DNA of 21,280 bases from an uncultured Oscillibacter sp. (lineage in GTDB: Bacteria; Bacillota; Clostridia; Oscillospirales; Oscillospiraceae): contig URTS01000013.1 in NCBI GenBank assembly GCA_900550685.1, positions 1 to 21,280 on the forward strand, written 5' to 3'. Positions 6,609-13,803 of the stretch are shown one piece after another. The translations under genes were made by a program, and so were the position numbers. Numbering within the stretch: position 1 is the first letter of the stretch; every line of letters starts with the position of its first letter. Below the pieces are notes generated by a model that had not been told where the DNA came from, searched no databases, and saw nothing but the letters and a program-made list of their open reading frames with translations.

Positions 6609-6631
6609 CGCCCGGCCAAACCAGCCGGGCG
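6609..6631 (-). other. Hairpin between ABC permease and YdcF genes
   Basis: CGCCCGGC (6609-6616) pairs with GCCGGGCG (6624-6631) around a 7-base loop. It lies shortly after the permease stop codon on the minus strand. The following sequence GGCCGGAGAAAATAAC has no T-run, so I call it a possible processing or attenuation hairpin, not a proven terminator. Confidence 0.4.
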
Positions 6632-6646
6632 AGCTGTCTTTGTCTC

Positions 6647-8704
6647 TTACGCGGATTCCGCTCCGGCGGACATACTGGGGCTGTGACTGTCCTCTGGCAT
6701 ATCAGTTATGCTTTCCTCCGTGCCGAACCAGCCTGCCGGATAATCGCCGTACCGGTTGTAATACTCTTCCGGGGACATACCGAACTCATCCATAAACCGG
6801 TCATATTCGTCCCAGCCGCTGTCCGTGTACTGCCAGGGATAAGCGTCCCGGTTCAGCACCAGATCCTCATCGGTGATCAGTCCCAGCTCCTTCAGGGCCT
6901 GAATGGTCTCCGCCATGCCCTCCCGGACAGAGATATCAATGCTGTCGTACCGGTGATTCTCCATCTGATAGCCGACGTGAACCGTCATATCATAATGGTC
7001 CGCGTCGTCCTGACTGTTGAACCAGTCGTACACGCCCCAGTTTCCATTCTCCGCGTCCCTGGCCACGGCACTGAGGATGGTTTCCACCTCCCGGCTGTTC
7101 AGGTCGGTGCCGCCGGTGCGGGTGTTAATCCACGCGGTGTCCAGCCGGAAGTTCCCGTCCTGCCTGCGGATGCGCTTCTGGCGCATCTCCGGGCTGTTGA
7201 TGAGCCGGTCCAGCAGGTTGTCGTAAGTGCCGTCCTGCGCCATGCGGTCGCGGGCGAGATACAGGTCATACTGCCGCTCCACCTTCAAGCCGCTGTTCAG
7301 AGTGTAGGTAAACCGCACGTTGGTATAGGCATGGGGTATTTCCTCGTCCGCGCCGCTGTATGCTTCAGAGGCGGCAGATGCTGCTGTCAGGGCATAGTCT
7401 TTATCGTTGATAATGGCCTGATGCAGCGCCCGCACCTCTTCAATCAGCGCGTCGTCCTGACCGGGAGTCAGGTAGTAATTGCTGTCGGCGGCGTAGAGAT
7501 TCACCTGCTTCACGCTGTCTGCCGCAGGCACCCGGCGCACCACGCCGAACACATCGAACTTCATGGCGGCGCACAGCGCGATGCAGCCCAGCGCCACCGC
7601 CAGCATCCCCTTCCAGGTACTTCTGAACACCCGGAGGGTCTTGGCCAGCAGCATGGAGGCCGCATAGTAGCCCACAGCGCCGCCCACGATCATGCACAGG
7701 ATCATGGGCAGAACGGTAAAGTACAGGCCATTCTGGAAGCTCTCCCAGAACAGGGCGTACAGCAGCCGGCCGCCCAGAATGGCGGAGTAGGCGGCGCAGC
7801 CGTACCGGAACACCGGCTTCATCCAGCCCACGGCCACCACGTCCCCGGCGCTCTCGCTGCGGCGACGGCGGTACATGAGCCATGCCAGCACCATCAGCAC
7901 CACGCCCACGGCGGCGTACACGGCGATGAGCCAGCCGTTTTCCAGCGTCACGGAGGTCGGCACACTGGTCTCATACCGCTGACTGCCCAGTCGATCCGTC
8001 ACCCACTGGGTCTCGTAGGTGCTGTTGGGAGAGATCTTCTGCATGAGGTATACCACGGGGCTGAGCCACTCCACGGTGCCGGAATAGCTGCTGTAAATGC
8101 CGAAGCAGAAGCCCTGGGCCAGCAGGTTCACGGTGAAGTCCGTCAGCACCGCCAGGAAGTTGAACAGGGCGTACAGGGCGGGCAGCATGAACACGTTGCC
8201 CACAATAAAGGCGCAGAAGGTGGCCAGGCCGAAGAAGAACACGCTCTCTCCGGCGACGCCCAGAATCGTCACCAGCACGCCCACCGGCTCAAAGCCGCCG
8301 AACAGCATCGTCACCAGCACCGTCAGCACGCCGGTAACGGCGTAGGGAATAGCCATCATGACCAGGCCGGAGAGCAGGTTGGTGAGGAACAGGCCCTCCC
8401 GCCGGATGGGCAGGGTGTGCATCAGGCCCACGCTGCGGGCGTTGTAAAGGTAGCTCCACACCGCCATGGCGCACAAAATGGCGTACACGACGGAAATAAT
8501 CGGCACCCCGTAGGACAGCACAGTGTAATAAGCCTGTCTGGTCTCCAGAGGCGACCAGAGCTGGAACCCGTCGTGCAGCAGGTTCACCAGCATGGCCAGG
8601 GGGAACATGGCCCCGCCGAAGGAGGCCAGGCCCCACAGCGGCCAGTACCGGGACAGATTTTTCTTAAAAAGGGTGCTGTTAAAGCACGATGTCTTTGACC
8701 GCAT
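6647..8704 (-). CDS. ABC transporter permease of a YtrA/BC-type operon, with large C-terminal extracytoplasmic region
   Basis: A 685-aa membrane protein. The first 400 or so residues hold about eight to ten hydrophobic segments, starting with YWPLWGLASFGGAMFPLAML and including the segment MHTLPIRREGLFLTNLLSG, common in ABC-2-type permeases. A helix near residue 375 is followed by roughly 290 mostly hydrophilic residues that should face outside, resembling DUF6449-type C-terminal domains. The ATG at 8704 is preferred because GGGAGG lies about 8 bases upstream; it overlaps the end of the ATPase gene by 26 bases. A start 7 codons earlier lacks such a site. With the ATPase (8679-9575) and GntR gene (9572-9934) it forms a translationally overlapping operon. 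In Bacillus, YtrA-regulated transporters respond to cell-wall-active antibiotics; the substrate here is unknown. Confidence 0.85.
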   Translation of the reverse strand: MRSKTSCFNSTLFKKNLSRYWPLWGLASFGGAMFPLAMLVNLLHDGFQLWSPLETRQAYYTVLSYGVPIISVVYAILCAMAVWSYLYNARSVGLMHTLPIRREGLFLTNLLSGLVMMAIPYAVTGVLTVLVTMLFGGFEPVGVLVTILGVAGESVFFFGLATFCAFIVGNVFMLPALYALFNFLAVLTDFTVNLLAQGFCFGIYSSYSGTVEWLSPVVYLMQKISPNSTYETQWVTDRLGSQRYETSVPTSVTLENGWLIAVYAAVGVVLMVLAWLMYRRRRSESAGDVVAVGWMKPVFRYGCAAYSAILGGRLLYALFWESFQNGLYFTVLPMILCMIVGGAVGYYAASMLLAKTLRVFRSTWKGMLAVALGCIALCAAMKFDVFGVVRRVPAADSVKQVNLYAADSNYYLTPGQDDALIEEVRALHQAIINDKDYALTAASAASEAYSGADEEIPHAYTNVRFTYTLNSGLKVERQYDLYLARDRMAQDGTYDNLLDRLINSPEMRQKRIRRQDGNFRLDTAWINTRTGGTDLNSREVETILSAVARDAENGNWGVYDWFNSQDDADHYDMTVHVGYQMENHRYDSIDISVREGMAETIQALKELGLITDEDLVLNRDAYPWQYTDSGWDEYDRFMDEFGMSPEEYYNRYGDYPAGWFGTEESITDMPEDSHSPSMSAGAESA

Positions 8705-9575
8705 AGTCCGCACCTCCCAATTCATAAATAAAGATCTCCTCCAAAGTCAGCGGCACGGCGTCCGCCAGCAGGGGATTGTAGGCCATCAGGCGCTCCGTGG
8801 CCTCCTGGGCGTTCATCCGCATAATGAGGGTATGGACCCGGCCGATCTTGGACGCGTGGAGCACCGGCAGATCCGCCGGGACTTCATTGACGCCGTCCTG
8901 GAACACCACCTGCATCTTCACCATGTTGTCCTGCAGCTGGGCCAGGCTCCGCTCCAGCAGCACATGGCCCCGGTCCATGATGCCCACGTGGTCGCACACG
9001 TCCTCCAGCTCCCGGAGGTTGTGGCTGGAAACCAGCACCGTGGTGCCCCGCTCCGCCACGTCGCCCATCATCAGGCTCCACACCTGGCGGCGCATCACCG
9101 GGTCCAGGCCGTCCACCGGCTCATCCAGAATGAGATAGTCCGGCATGGCGGACAGGGCCAGCCAGAAGGCCGCCTGCTTCTGCATGCCCTTGGACAGGCG
9201 GCGGATGGGCCGTTTTTCGTCCAGCGCAAAAACCTCTTTCAGCTTTTCATACCGTTCTGTGGAAAACTGGGGGTAGAACCCCTTATAAAACCGCATCATG
9301 TCCCGGATGGTGGCAGAATTGAAATAGTACCAGTCGTCGGGGATGGCGGCGATGCGGGCCTTCAATGCCGCATTTTCCCACACATCCTCCCCGCCGATGC
9401 GGACGGTGCCGCTGTCCTGGCGGAAAATGCCGGTGAGATGGCGGATGATGGTGGATTTGCCGGCGCCGTTGGGACCCACCAGGCCGTAGACCGCGCCGGT
9501 GGGGACGCTGAGGGTGGCGTCATTCAGGGCGGCAAAGCCGTCAAAGGTCTTGACGGCGTTTTTCACTTCGATCAT
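8679..9575 (-). CDS. ABC transporter ATP-binding protein (YtrB-like)
   Basis: A 298-aa ABC ATPase with Walker A GPNGAGKST at residues 34-42, signature LSKGMQKQ, Walker B YLILDEPVDGLD and H-loop VSSHNLRELE. The usual Q-loop position reads IAAIPDDWYYF, so the Gln is replaced, as happens in some members of this branch. About 80 residues follow the H-loop, more than in the shortest ATPases. The ATG at 9575 overlaps the GntR stop in an ATGA, and the 3' end overlaps the permease start, so translation of the three genes is coupled. It should energise the permease encoded at 6647-8704. Export versus regulation or signalling cannot be told from sequence. Confidence 0.94.
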   Translation of the reverse strand: MIEVKNAVKTFDGFAALNDATLSVPTGAVYGLVGPNGAGKSTIIRHLTGIFRQDSGTVRIGGEDVWENAALKARIAAIPDDWYYFNSATIRDMMRFYKGFYPQFSTERYEKLKEVFALDEKRPIRRLSKGMQKQAAFWLALSAMPDYLILDEPVDGLDPVMRRQVWSLMMGDVAERGTTVLVSSHNLRELEDVCDHVGIMDRGHVLLERSLAQLQDNMVKMQVVFQDGVNEVPADLPVLHASKIGRVHTLIMRMNAQEATERLMAYNPLLADAVPLTLEEIFIYELGGADYAVKDIVL

Positions 9576-9934
9576 TGCTCGTATACCTCCTTGATGAGCT
9601 TCATGGCGTCCTCATGGGTCATGCCCAGGTAGCGCAGCTCGCCTGCCAGCTTCCGCAGGTCCTCCTTCAGGTTTTCCCGCCGGGCGGCGTCGGCGTCCGC
9701 CGTGCCGCTGACGAAGCTGCCCTTTCCGGCCACGGAATAGATGTAGCCTTCGGTTTCCAGCTCGTTGTAGGCCCGCTGGATGGTGTTGGGATTGATGGAC
9801 AGCTGGGTGGCCAGCGCCCGGACCGAGGGCAGCTTTTCATCCTGGGCCATGGCCCCGGTGACGATCATCCGCCGCAGGCCGTCCTTGATCTGCTCGTAAA
9901 TGGGACGGGAGTCCCGGTAATTCAATGTCAGCAC
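9572..9934 (-). CDS. GntR family repressor, YtrA subfamily
   Basis: A 120-aa protein with an N-terminal GntR winged helix-turn-helix (about 8-75: RPIYEQIKDGLRRMI, then LPSVRALATQLSINPNTIQR and ELETEGYIYSVAGKGSFV). Only about 45 residues follow, which is typical of the short YtrA subfamily that lacks a large effector domain. The start is GTG at 9934, with AGGAGG 8 bases upstream; the nearby ATG at 9936 is out of frame and runs into a stop. It overlaps the ATPase gene by 4 bases. YtrA-type regulators usually repress their own operon. A perfect inverted repeat at 10290-10316 at the promoter of the tiny genes just upstream is the likely operator. Confidence 0.92.
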   Translation of the reverse strand: MLTLNYRDSRPIYEQIKDGLRRMIVTGAMAQDEKLPSVRALATQLSINPNTIQRAYNELETEGYIYSVAGKGSFVSGTADADAARRENLKEDLRKLAGELRYLGMTHEDAMKLIKEVYEQ

Positions 9935-9983
9935 ATGTGCTTCCTCCTTTCTGAGGATCAGTTGCCTGTTAAAATGCGCAGGG

Positions 9984-10064
9984 TCAGCGGTGCAGGATCA
10001 CCGCCGCCAGCAGGATCACCAGCAGCGCCGCCCCCGCGATGCCCAATAGAAACATCAGACTCAC
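9984..10064 (-). CDS. Tiny single-helix membrane peptide, 26 aa (third of three)
   Basis: The frame from GTG 10064 encodes 26 residues, almost entirely hydrophobic (LLGIAGAALLVILLAAVIL) and ending in HR. A GAGG sequence lies about 6 bases before the GTG. An internal ATG at 10055 would give 23 residues. It starts 10 bases after the stop of the second tiny frame and ends 49 bases before the GntR start. It has no recognised family. Its size and composition suggest one transmembrane helix, perhaps a small subunit or regulator of the ABC transporter, or a toxin-like peptide. Confidence 0.55.
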   Translation of the reverse strand: MSLMFLLGIAGAALLVILLAAVILHR

Positions 10065-10074
10065 GGCGCACCTC

Positions 10075-10164
10075 TCAGGGCTGCAGGGCCAGGGCCACCA
10101 GGACCACAGCCGCGAAGATCAGACCCGCGATGGCGGCAATACCCGCAAAACCAAACAGCATCAT
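10075..10164 (-). CDS. Tiny single-helix membrane peptide, 29 aa (second of three)
   Basis: The frame encodes 29 residues: MMLFGFAGIAA, then IAGLIFAAVVLVALALQP. Nearly all are hydrophobic, consistent with one membrane-spanning helix. The ATG at 10164 overlaps the stop of the preceding frame in an ATGA, and GGAG lies about 7 bases upstream inside that frame. This is classic translational coupling. No family is recognised. Confidence 0.6.
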   Translation of the reverse strand: MMLFGFAGIAAIAGLIFAAVVLVALALQP

Positions 10165-10268
10165 TTTTCTTCTCCTTTCCGGCCCGGTTTCAAAACCACG
10201 CCCACCGTCAGCGCCGCCAGGGCACCCAGCACCATCAGGGCGGCTACCAGCTTCTTTACGATCTTCAT
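10161..10268 (-). CDS. Tiny membrane peptide, 35 aa (first of three, at the head of the GntR/ABC operon)
   Basis: The frame encodes MKIVKKLVAALMVLGALAAL, followed by TVGVVLKPGRKGEEK. It has a basic N-terminus, a hydrophobic core of about 20 residues and a charged tail, which fits one membrane helix. CGGAGG lies about 6 bases before the ATG at 10268. The promoter at 10317-10345 and GntR operator at 10290-10316 lie directly upstream, so this is the first gene of the operon. Frames 2 and 3 follow with overlap or short spacing. No family is recognised. Confidence 0.65.
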   Translation of the reverse strand: MKIVKKLVAALMVLGALAALTVGVVLKPGRKGEEK

Positions 10269-10289
10269 CACGTTCCTCCGAACTGTATC

Positions 10290-10316
10290 AACTGTACTAT
10301 GTGTGTTAGTACAGTT
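10290..10316 (-). promoter_or_regulatory. Candidate YtrA-type GntR operator
   Basis: AACTGTACTA (10290-10299) and TAGTACAGTT (10307-10316) form a perfect 10-bp inverted repeat with a 7-base spacer. A third half-site AACTGTA lies at 10281-10287. The repeat covers the predicted transcription start just past the -10 box. Palindromes with GTAC cores are in keeping with YtrA-subfamily operators, and the repressor gene is in the same operon, so autorepression is the obvious inference. Confidence 0.75.
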
Positions 10317-10345
10317 AAGATATCACACCCGTTTTCCCCTGTCAA
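10317..10345 (-). promoter_or_regulatory. Sigma-A promoter of the tiny-peptide/GntR/ABC operon
   Basis: On the minus strand TTGACA (10340-10345) is separated by exactly 17 bases from TATCTT (10317-10322). The predicted start falls inside the GntR operator. The spacing to the first ATG is about 40 bases. Confidence 0.7.
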
Positions 10346-10434
10346 TCCCTTTTCCAAAAATATTTTCCAGCCCTTTTCTATACCAGTTGACAGCCTTTCT
10401 TTATTAAAAATAAGGAAGTTTTTGCATTTTTCTC

Positions 10435-10463
10435 TTTACAAGCGGGTATTCCTATGGTAAACT
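10435..10463 (+). promoter_or_regulatory. Sigma-A promoter of rpsO
   Basis: TTTACA (10435-10440), a 17-base spacer and TAAACT (10458-10463). The predicted start near 10470 gives a leader of about 100 bases before rpsO. It points away from the GntR operon promoter at 10317-10345. Confidence 0.65.
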
Positions 10464-10469
10464 TGTTCA

Positions 10470-10541
10470 GCACGCGAACCGTGCAGACATCCCGGGGCTT
10501 CGTTCTGCGGAGGATTTCACCACTCCCGAGGCGCAGTCTGC
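10470..10541 (+). promoter_or_regulatory. Structured rpsO leader, candidate S15 autoregulatory RNA
   Basis: GCAGAC (10483-10488) pairs with GTCTGC (10536-10541) and encloses further stems, including GCTTCG with CGAGGC and GGAG with CTCC, so a multi-branched fold is possible. An alternative hairpin GCACG/CGTGC (10470-10474 with 10480-10484) would use part of the same closing strand, so the two are mutually exclusive. Several bacterial phyla control rpsO by S15 binding to such leaders. Assigning this one is inference from position and foldability. Confidence 0.5.
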
Positions 10542-10571
10542 GGGGAATATTTTGAAAGGTGGAAACACACA

Positions 10572-10838
10572 ATGCTGCGTAAAGATCAGAAGACGGCCGT
10601 GATCGAGGCCAACCGTACCCACGAGACCGACACTGGCTCCCCCGAGGTCCAGGTCGCTATCCTCACCGAGCGCATCAACATCCTCACCGAGCACATGCGC
10701 GCCAACCCCCAGGACAAGCACTCCAACCGTGGTCTGCTGAAGATGGTCGGTAAGCGCCGCAGCCTGCTGGACTATCTGCAGAAGAAGGATATCGAGCGCT
10801 ATCGTGCCCTGATCGCCAAGCTGGGCATCCGGAAGTAA
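10572..10838 (+). CDS. rpsO: 30S ribosomal protein S15
   Basis: An 88-aa protein, the normal S15 length. Recognisable blocks are TGSPEVQVAILTERINILT, the HSNRGLLKMVGKRRSLLDYL core that contacts 16S rRNA, and the RYRALIAKLGIRK C-terminus. It binds the central domain of 16S rRNA early in 30S assembly. AAAGGTGG lies about 9 bases before the ATG. It is preceded by a promoter and a foldable leader and followed by an intrinsic terminator. pnp follows downstream, the classic rpsO-pnp order. Confidence 0.99.
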   Translation: MLRKDQKTAVIEANRTHETDTGSPEVQVAILTERINILTEHMRANPQDKHSNRGLLKMVGKRRSLLDYLQKKDIERYRALIAKLGIRK

Positions 10839-10848
10839 GAAGCAATGA

Positions 10849-10879
10849 GGGTGACGGAGCGGTTCTCCGTCACCCTTTT
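10849..10879 (+). terminator. Intrinsic terminator after rpsO
   Basis: A perfect 10-bp stem GGGTGACGGA/TCCGTCACCC (10849-10858 with 10866-10875) is followed by TTTT. It lies 10 bases past the rpsO stop and should limit read-through into pnp. Confidence 0.88.
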
Positions 10880-10926
10880 CTGCGAATTTCCAGTCATTTT
10901 TTCGCCGGGGGCTGTTGCTTTTTGTG

Positions 10927-10963
10927 TTTGAAACTGTGCCCGAATCTCGGACATGCTTTCAAA
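10927..10963 (+). other. Hairpin in the pnp leader
   Basis: TTTGAAA (10927-10933) pairs with TTTCAAA (10957-10963). Within it GTGCCCGA and TCGGACAT pair with one mismatch. A leader stem before pnp is the RNase III/PNPase autoregulation target in enterobacteria; whether this shorter stem serves so here is inference. Confidence 0.4.
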
Positions 10964-11008
10964 TACGAAAAGAGCCGCTCCCGAGCATCTGAGTAAAGGA
11001 GCAATCTT

Positions 11009-13159
11009 ATGTCAACCATTATTACCCACCGGCAGTTCCCCGGCTATCACAAGTATGAGATGGAGCTGGCCGGCCGTCCCCTGACCTTGGAGGTAGGCAA
11101 GCTGGCCGAGCTGGCCAATGCCGCCGTCATGGTGGGCTACGGCGATACCCGCGTGCTGGTGTGCGCCACCGCCTCCGCCCGTCCCCGGGACGGCATCGAT
11201 TTCTTCCCCCTGAGCGTGGACTTTGAGGAGAAGATGTACGCCGTGGGCCGCATCCCCGGCAGCTTCAACCGCCGCGAGGGCCGCCCCGGCGAGAAGGGCA
11301 TCCTCACCAGCCGCGTCATCGACCGCCCCATCCGTCCCCTGTTCCCCTATGATTTCCGCAACGATGTGTCCATCATGGCCACCGTCATGAGCGTGGACCA
11401 TGACTGCTCTCCCGAGATCGCCGCCCTCATCGGCACCTCCGCCGCCCTGGCCATCTCCGACATTCCCTGGAACGGCCCTGTGGGCGCCGTGAAGATGGGC
11501 CTGGTGGACGGTGAGCTGGTCATCAACCCCACCAGCGAGCAGCGCAAGGTCTCTGATCTGGACGTCACCGTGGTCTCCACCGGCAAGAAGGTGGTCATGA
11601 TCGAGGCCGGCGCCAACGAGGTCCCCAACGACAAGATGTTCGAGGCCATTCAGAAGGCCCACGAGGAGAACCAGAAGCAGATCGAGCTCATCAACAAGAT
11701 GGTCGCCGAGATCGGCAAGCCCAAGTTCGACTATCCCCACGCCGCCTTCGACCAGGAGCTGTTCGACGACATCGTGGCCAACTTCATGGACGAGGCCAAG
11801 GCCGCTATGGACACCGATGACAAGAACGTCCGTGAGCAGCGCTGGAACGCCATGATCGAAAAGTGGCACGAGAAGTATCTGGAAGATCACCCTGACATGG
11901 ACCAGTATCTGGAGGAGATCACCTACAAGTTCCAGAAGAAGATCGTCAAGGCCTGGCTGCTGGAAGGCCACCGCGTGGACGGCCGCCAGAAGAACGAGAT
12001 CCGTCCCCTCAGCGCCGAAGTGGGCGTGCTGCCCCGGGTCCACGGCTCCGGCCTGTTCACCCGCGGCCAGACCCAGGTCCTGTCCGTCTGCACCCTGGAC
12101 ACTCTGTCCGCCTGCCAGAAGCTGGACACCATCTGGGAAGAGACCGAGAAGCGCTATATGCACCACTACAACTTCCCCGGCTACTCTGTGGGCGAGGCAA
12201 AGCCCGCCCGTTCCCCCGGCCGCCGGGAGATCGGTCACGGCGCTCTGGCCGAACGGGCCCTGCTGCCTGTGATCCCCTCCGTGGAGGAGTTCCCCTATGC
12301 CATCCGCGTGGTCTCTGAGGTGGTTTCCTCCAACGGTTCCACCTCTCAGGGCTCCATCTGCGGCTCCACCCTGGCTCTGATGGACGCCGGCGTGCCCATC
12401 AAGGCACCTGTGGCCGGCATTTCCTGCGGCCTGATCCAGGACGACAACGGCGGCTTCACCACCTTTATCGACATCCAGGGCGTGGAGGACTTCCACGGCG
12501 AGATGGACTTCAAGGTGGCCGGCACCAAGAAGGGCATCACCGCCATCCAGATGGACCTGAAGAACGACGGCCTGACCATGGAGATCATCAAGAACGCTCT
12601 GGACATCACCTATGACGCCCGCTGCGAGATCCTGGACCAGATCATGCTGCCCTGCATCTCCGAGCCCCGGAAGGAAGTCTCCAAGTACGCCCCCAAGATG
12701 ATCATCATGCACATCAATCCCGACAACATCCGGGACGTCATCGGCAAGGGCGGCTCCGTCATCCAGAAGATCGTGGCCGACACCGGCGCCAAGATCGACA
12801 TCGACGACGACGGCACCATCCACATCGCCGCAGCGGACGCCTCCGCCTGCGACGCCGCCAAGAAGTGCATCGACGATATCGTGTTCGTCCCCGAGATCGG
12901 CAAACTGTACTACGGCCGCGTGGTGCGCCTGATGACCTTCGGCGCCTTCGTGGAGCTGGCTCCCGGCAAGGACGGCCTGGTGCACATCTCCAAGCTGGCT
13001 GACCACCGCATCGAGAAGGTGGAGGACGCCTGCAAGATCGGCGACATGATGTGGGTCAAGGTCACCGACATCGACGAGAAGGGCCGCGTGAACCTCTCTC
13101 ACAAGGACGCCATGAAGGAAATTGCCGCCAAGGAAGCCAACGGCCAGCGGGTCAAGTAA
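11009..13159 (+). CDS. pnp: Polyribonucleotide nucleotidyltransferase (PNPase)
   Basis: A 716-aa phosphorolytic 3'-5' exoribonuclease that degrades mRNA using phosphate and works as a trimer in the cytoplasm. The order is: first RNase PH domain (about 10-220, with FNRREGRPGEKGILTSRVID), helical linker, second RNase PH domain (about 330-545, with RSPGRREIGHGALAERAL and SNGSTSQGSICGSTLALMDA), KH domain with the GKGG loop at 579-582, and S1 domain (about 630-700, GRVVRLMTFGAFVEL through GRVNLSHKDA). All domains are intact and the length is typical. AAAGGAG lies about 7 bases before the ATG. It follows rpsO after a terminator and has its own leader hairpin; I see no strong sigma-A promoter in the gap, so read-through from rpsO may contribute. 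Confidence 0.99.
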   Translation: MSTIITHRQFPGYHKYEMELAGRPLTLEVGKLAELANAAVMVGYGDTRVLVCATASARPRDGIDFFPLSVDFEEKMYAVGRIPGSFNRREGRPGEKGILTSRVIDRPIRPLFPYDFRNDVSIMATVMSVDHDCSPEIAALIGTSAALAISDIPWNGPVGAVKMGLVDGELVINPTSEQRKVSDLDVTVVSTGKKVVMIEAGANEVPNDKMFEAIQKAHEENQKQIELINKMVAEIGKPKFDYPHAAFDQELFDDIVANFMDEAKAAMDTDDKNVREQRWNAMIEKWHEKYLEDHPDMDQYLEEITYKFQKKIVKAWLLEGHRVDGRQKNEIRPLSAEVGVLPRVHGSGLFTRGQTQVLSVCTLDTLSACQKLDTIWEETEKRYMHHYNFPGYSVGEAKPARSPGRREIGHGALAERALLPVIPSVEEFPYAIRVVSEVVSSNGSTSQGSICGSTLALMDAGVPIKAPVAGISCGLIQDDNGGFTTFIDIQGVEDFHGEMDFKVAGTKKGITAIQMDLKNDGLTMEIIKNALDITYDARCEILDQIMLPCISEPRKEVSKYAPKMIIMHINPDNIRDVIGKGGSVIQKIVADTGAKIDIDDDGTIHIAAADASACDAAKKCIDDIVFVPEIGKLYYGRVVRLMTFGAFVELAPGKDGLVHISKLADHRIEKVEDACKIGDMMWVKVTDIDEKGRVNLSHKDAMKEIAAKEANGQRVK

Positions 13160-13185
13160 TTTCTTTCCCATTCATAAAACGCCAG

Positions 13186-13216
13186 ACAGGGCGGGCATTT
13201 CGCCCGCCCTGTTTTT
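13186..13216 (+). terminator. Intrinsic terminator after pnp
   Basis: A perfect 11-bp GC-rich stem (13186-13196 with 13202-13212) with loop ATTTC runs straight into TTTTT. It begins 27 bases after the pnp stop. Confidence 0.92.
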
Positions 13217-13289
13217 GTACCTCTGTACGTTTTTCATGTTTTCCGCAGCAGCCGCGGCTTTTCAGCCCCAGGCATACAGGAGGTCCCTC

Positions 13290-13799
13290 ATGTATTCCAC
13301 CCTGGTCATCACCCTTTTGAATACCGCCTTCTGGTTCGTCCTCCACTTCGGCACCGCGGAGCTGCTCACCCACCTGCCCGCCGAAACCCAGCGCCGCCTG
13401 TTCGACTGGAACCGCCCCTTTTTCCGGGTGTCGGAGCGGGAAATGGCCCTGTACCGCCGTCTCCGCCTGCCTCGCTGGAAGGACCGCCTGCCCCAGTTCA
13501 ACCCGGAGTTCGACAAGCGCCATCTGGCCGCCGTCCCCACCCCGGCCTATCTCCGGCAGTTTCTGGAAGTCACCTGTCACGCGGAGGTCATCCACGAACT
13601 GATCGCCCTTCTGGGCTTTTTGTCCCTGTTTTTCTGCCTGCTGTGTGAGCATCCCCTGGACTGGCTGCCCCTCTTCTTTGGGATTGCCCTGTTCATCGGT
13701 CTTTGCAACCTGCCCTTTGCCGCCATTCAGCGGTACAACCGCTTCCGCTTGGTGCGCCTGCTGGGGCGCATGGAAGCCAAATCCCAAGTCAGGAGTTGA
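13290..13799 (+). CDS. CrtO-family (glycosyl-4,4'-diaponeurosporenoate acyltransferase-like) membrane protein
   Basis: A 169-aa protein close in length to Staphylococcus aureus CrtO (about 165 aa), the acyltransferase that finishes staphyloxanthin. Shared blocks include WKDRLP (63-68), the KRHL segment (76-79), EVIH (99-102) and NLPFAAIQRYNR (140-151). Hydrophobic segments lie at about 3-20 and 105-145. The ATG at 13290 follows AGGAGG by about 7 bases; a longer frame upstream would run through the pnp terminator. It ends 4 bases before mnmE, whose ribosome binding site lies inside its last codons, so the two are co-translated. No carotenoid gene is seen in the window, so the true acyl acceptor is unknown. 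The family call rests on motif recall. Confidence 0.72.
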   Translation: MYSTLVITLLNTAFWFVLHFGTAELLTHLPAETQRRLFDWNRPFFRVSEREMALYRRLRLPRWKDRLPQFNPEFDKRHLAAVPTPAYLRQFLEVTCHAEVIHELIALLGFLSLFFCLLCEHPLDWLPLFFGIALFIGLCNLPFAAIQRYNRFRLVRLLGRMEAKSQVRS

Positions 13800-13803
13800 T
13801 TTT

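Noticed and set aside
6683..8698. 671-codon plus-strand frame
   Set aside because: Antisense to the ABC permease; His/Gln/Gly-rich low-complexity translation typical of a shadow frame.
10387..10410. TTGACA at 10387 as an extra plus-strand promoter for rpsO
   Set aside because: No acceptable -10 box lies 16-18 bases downstream; the TTTACA-17-TAAACT pair at 10435 is better placed.
11012..13171. 719-codon minus-strand frame
   Set aside because: Antisense to pnp; the plus strand encodes a complete PNPase with all domains.
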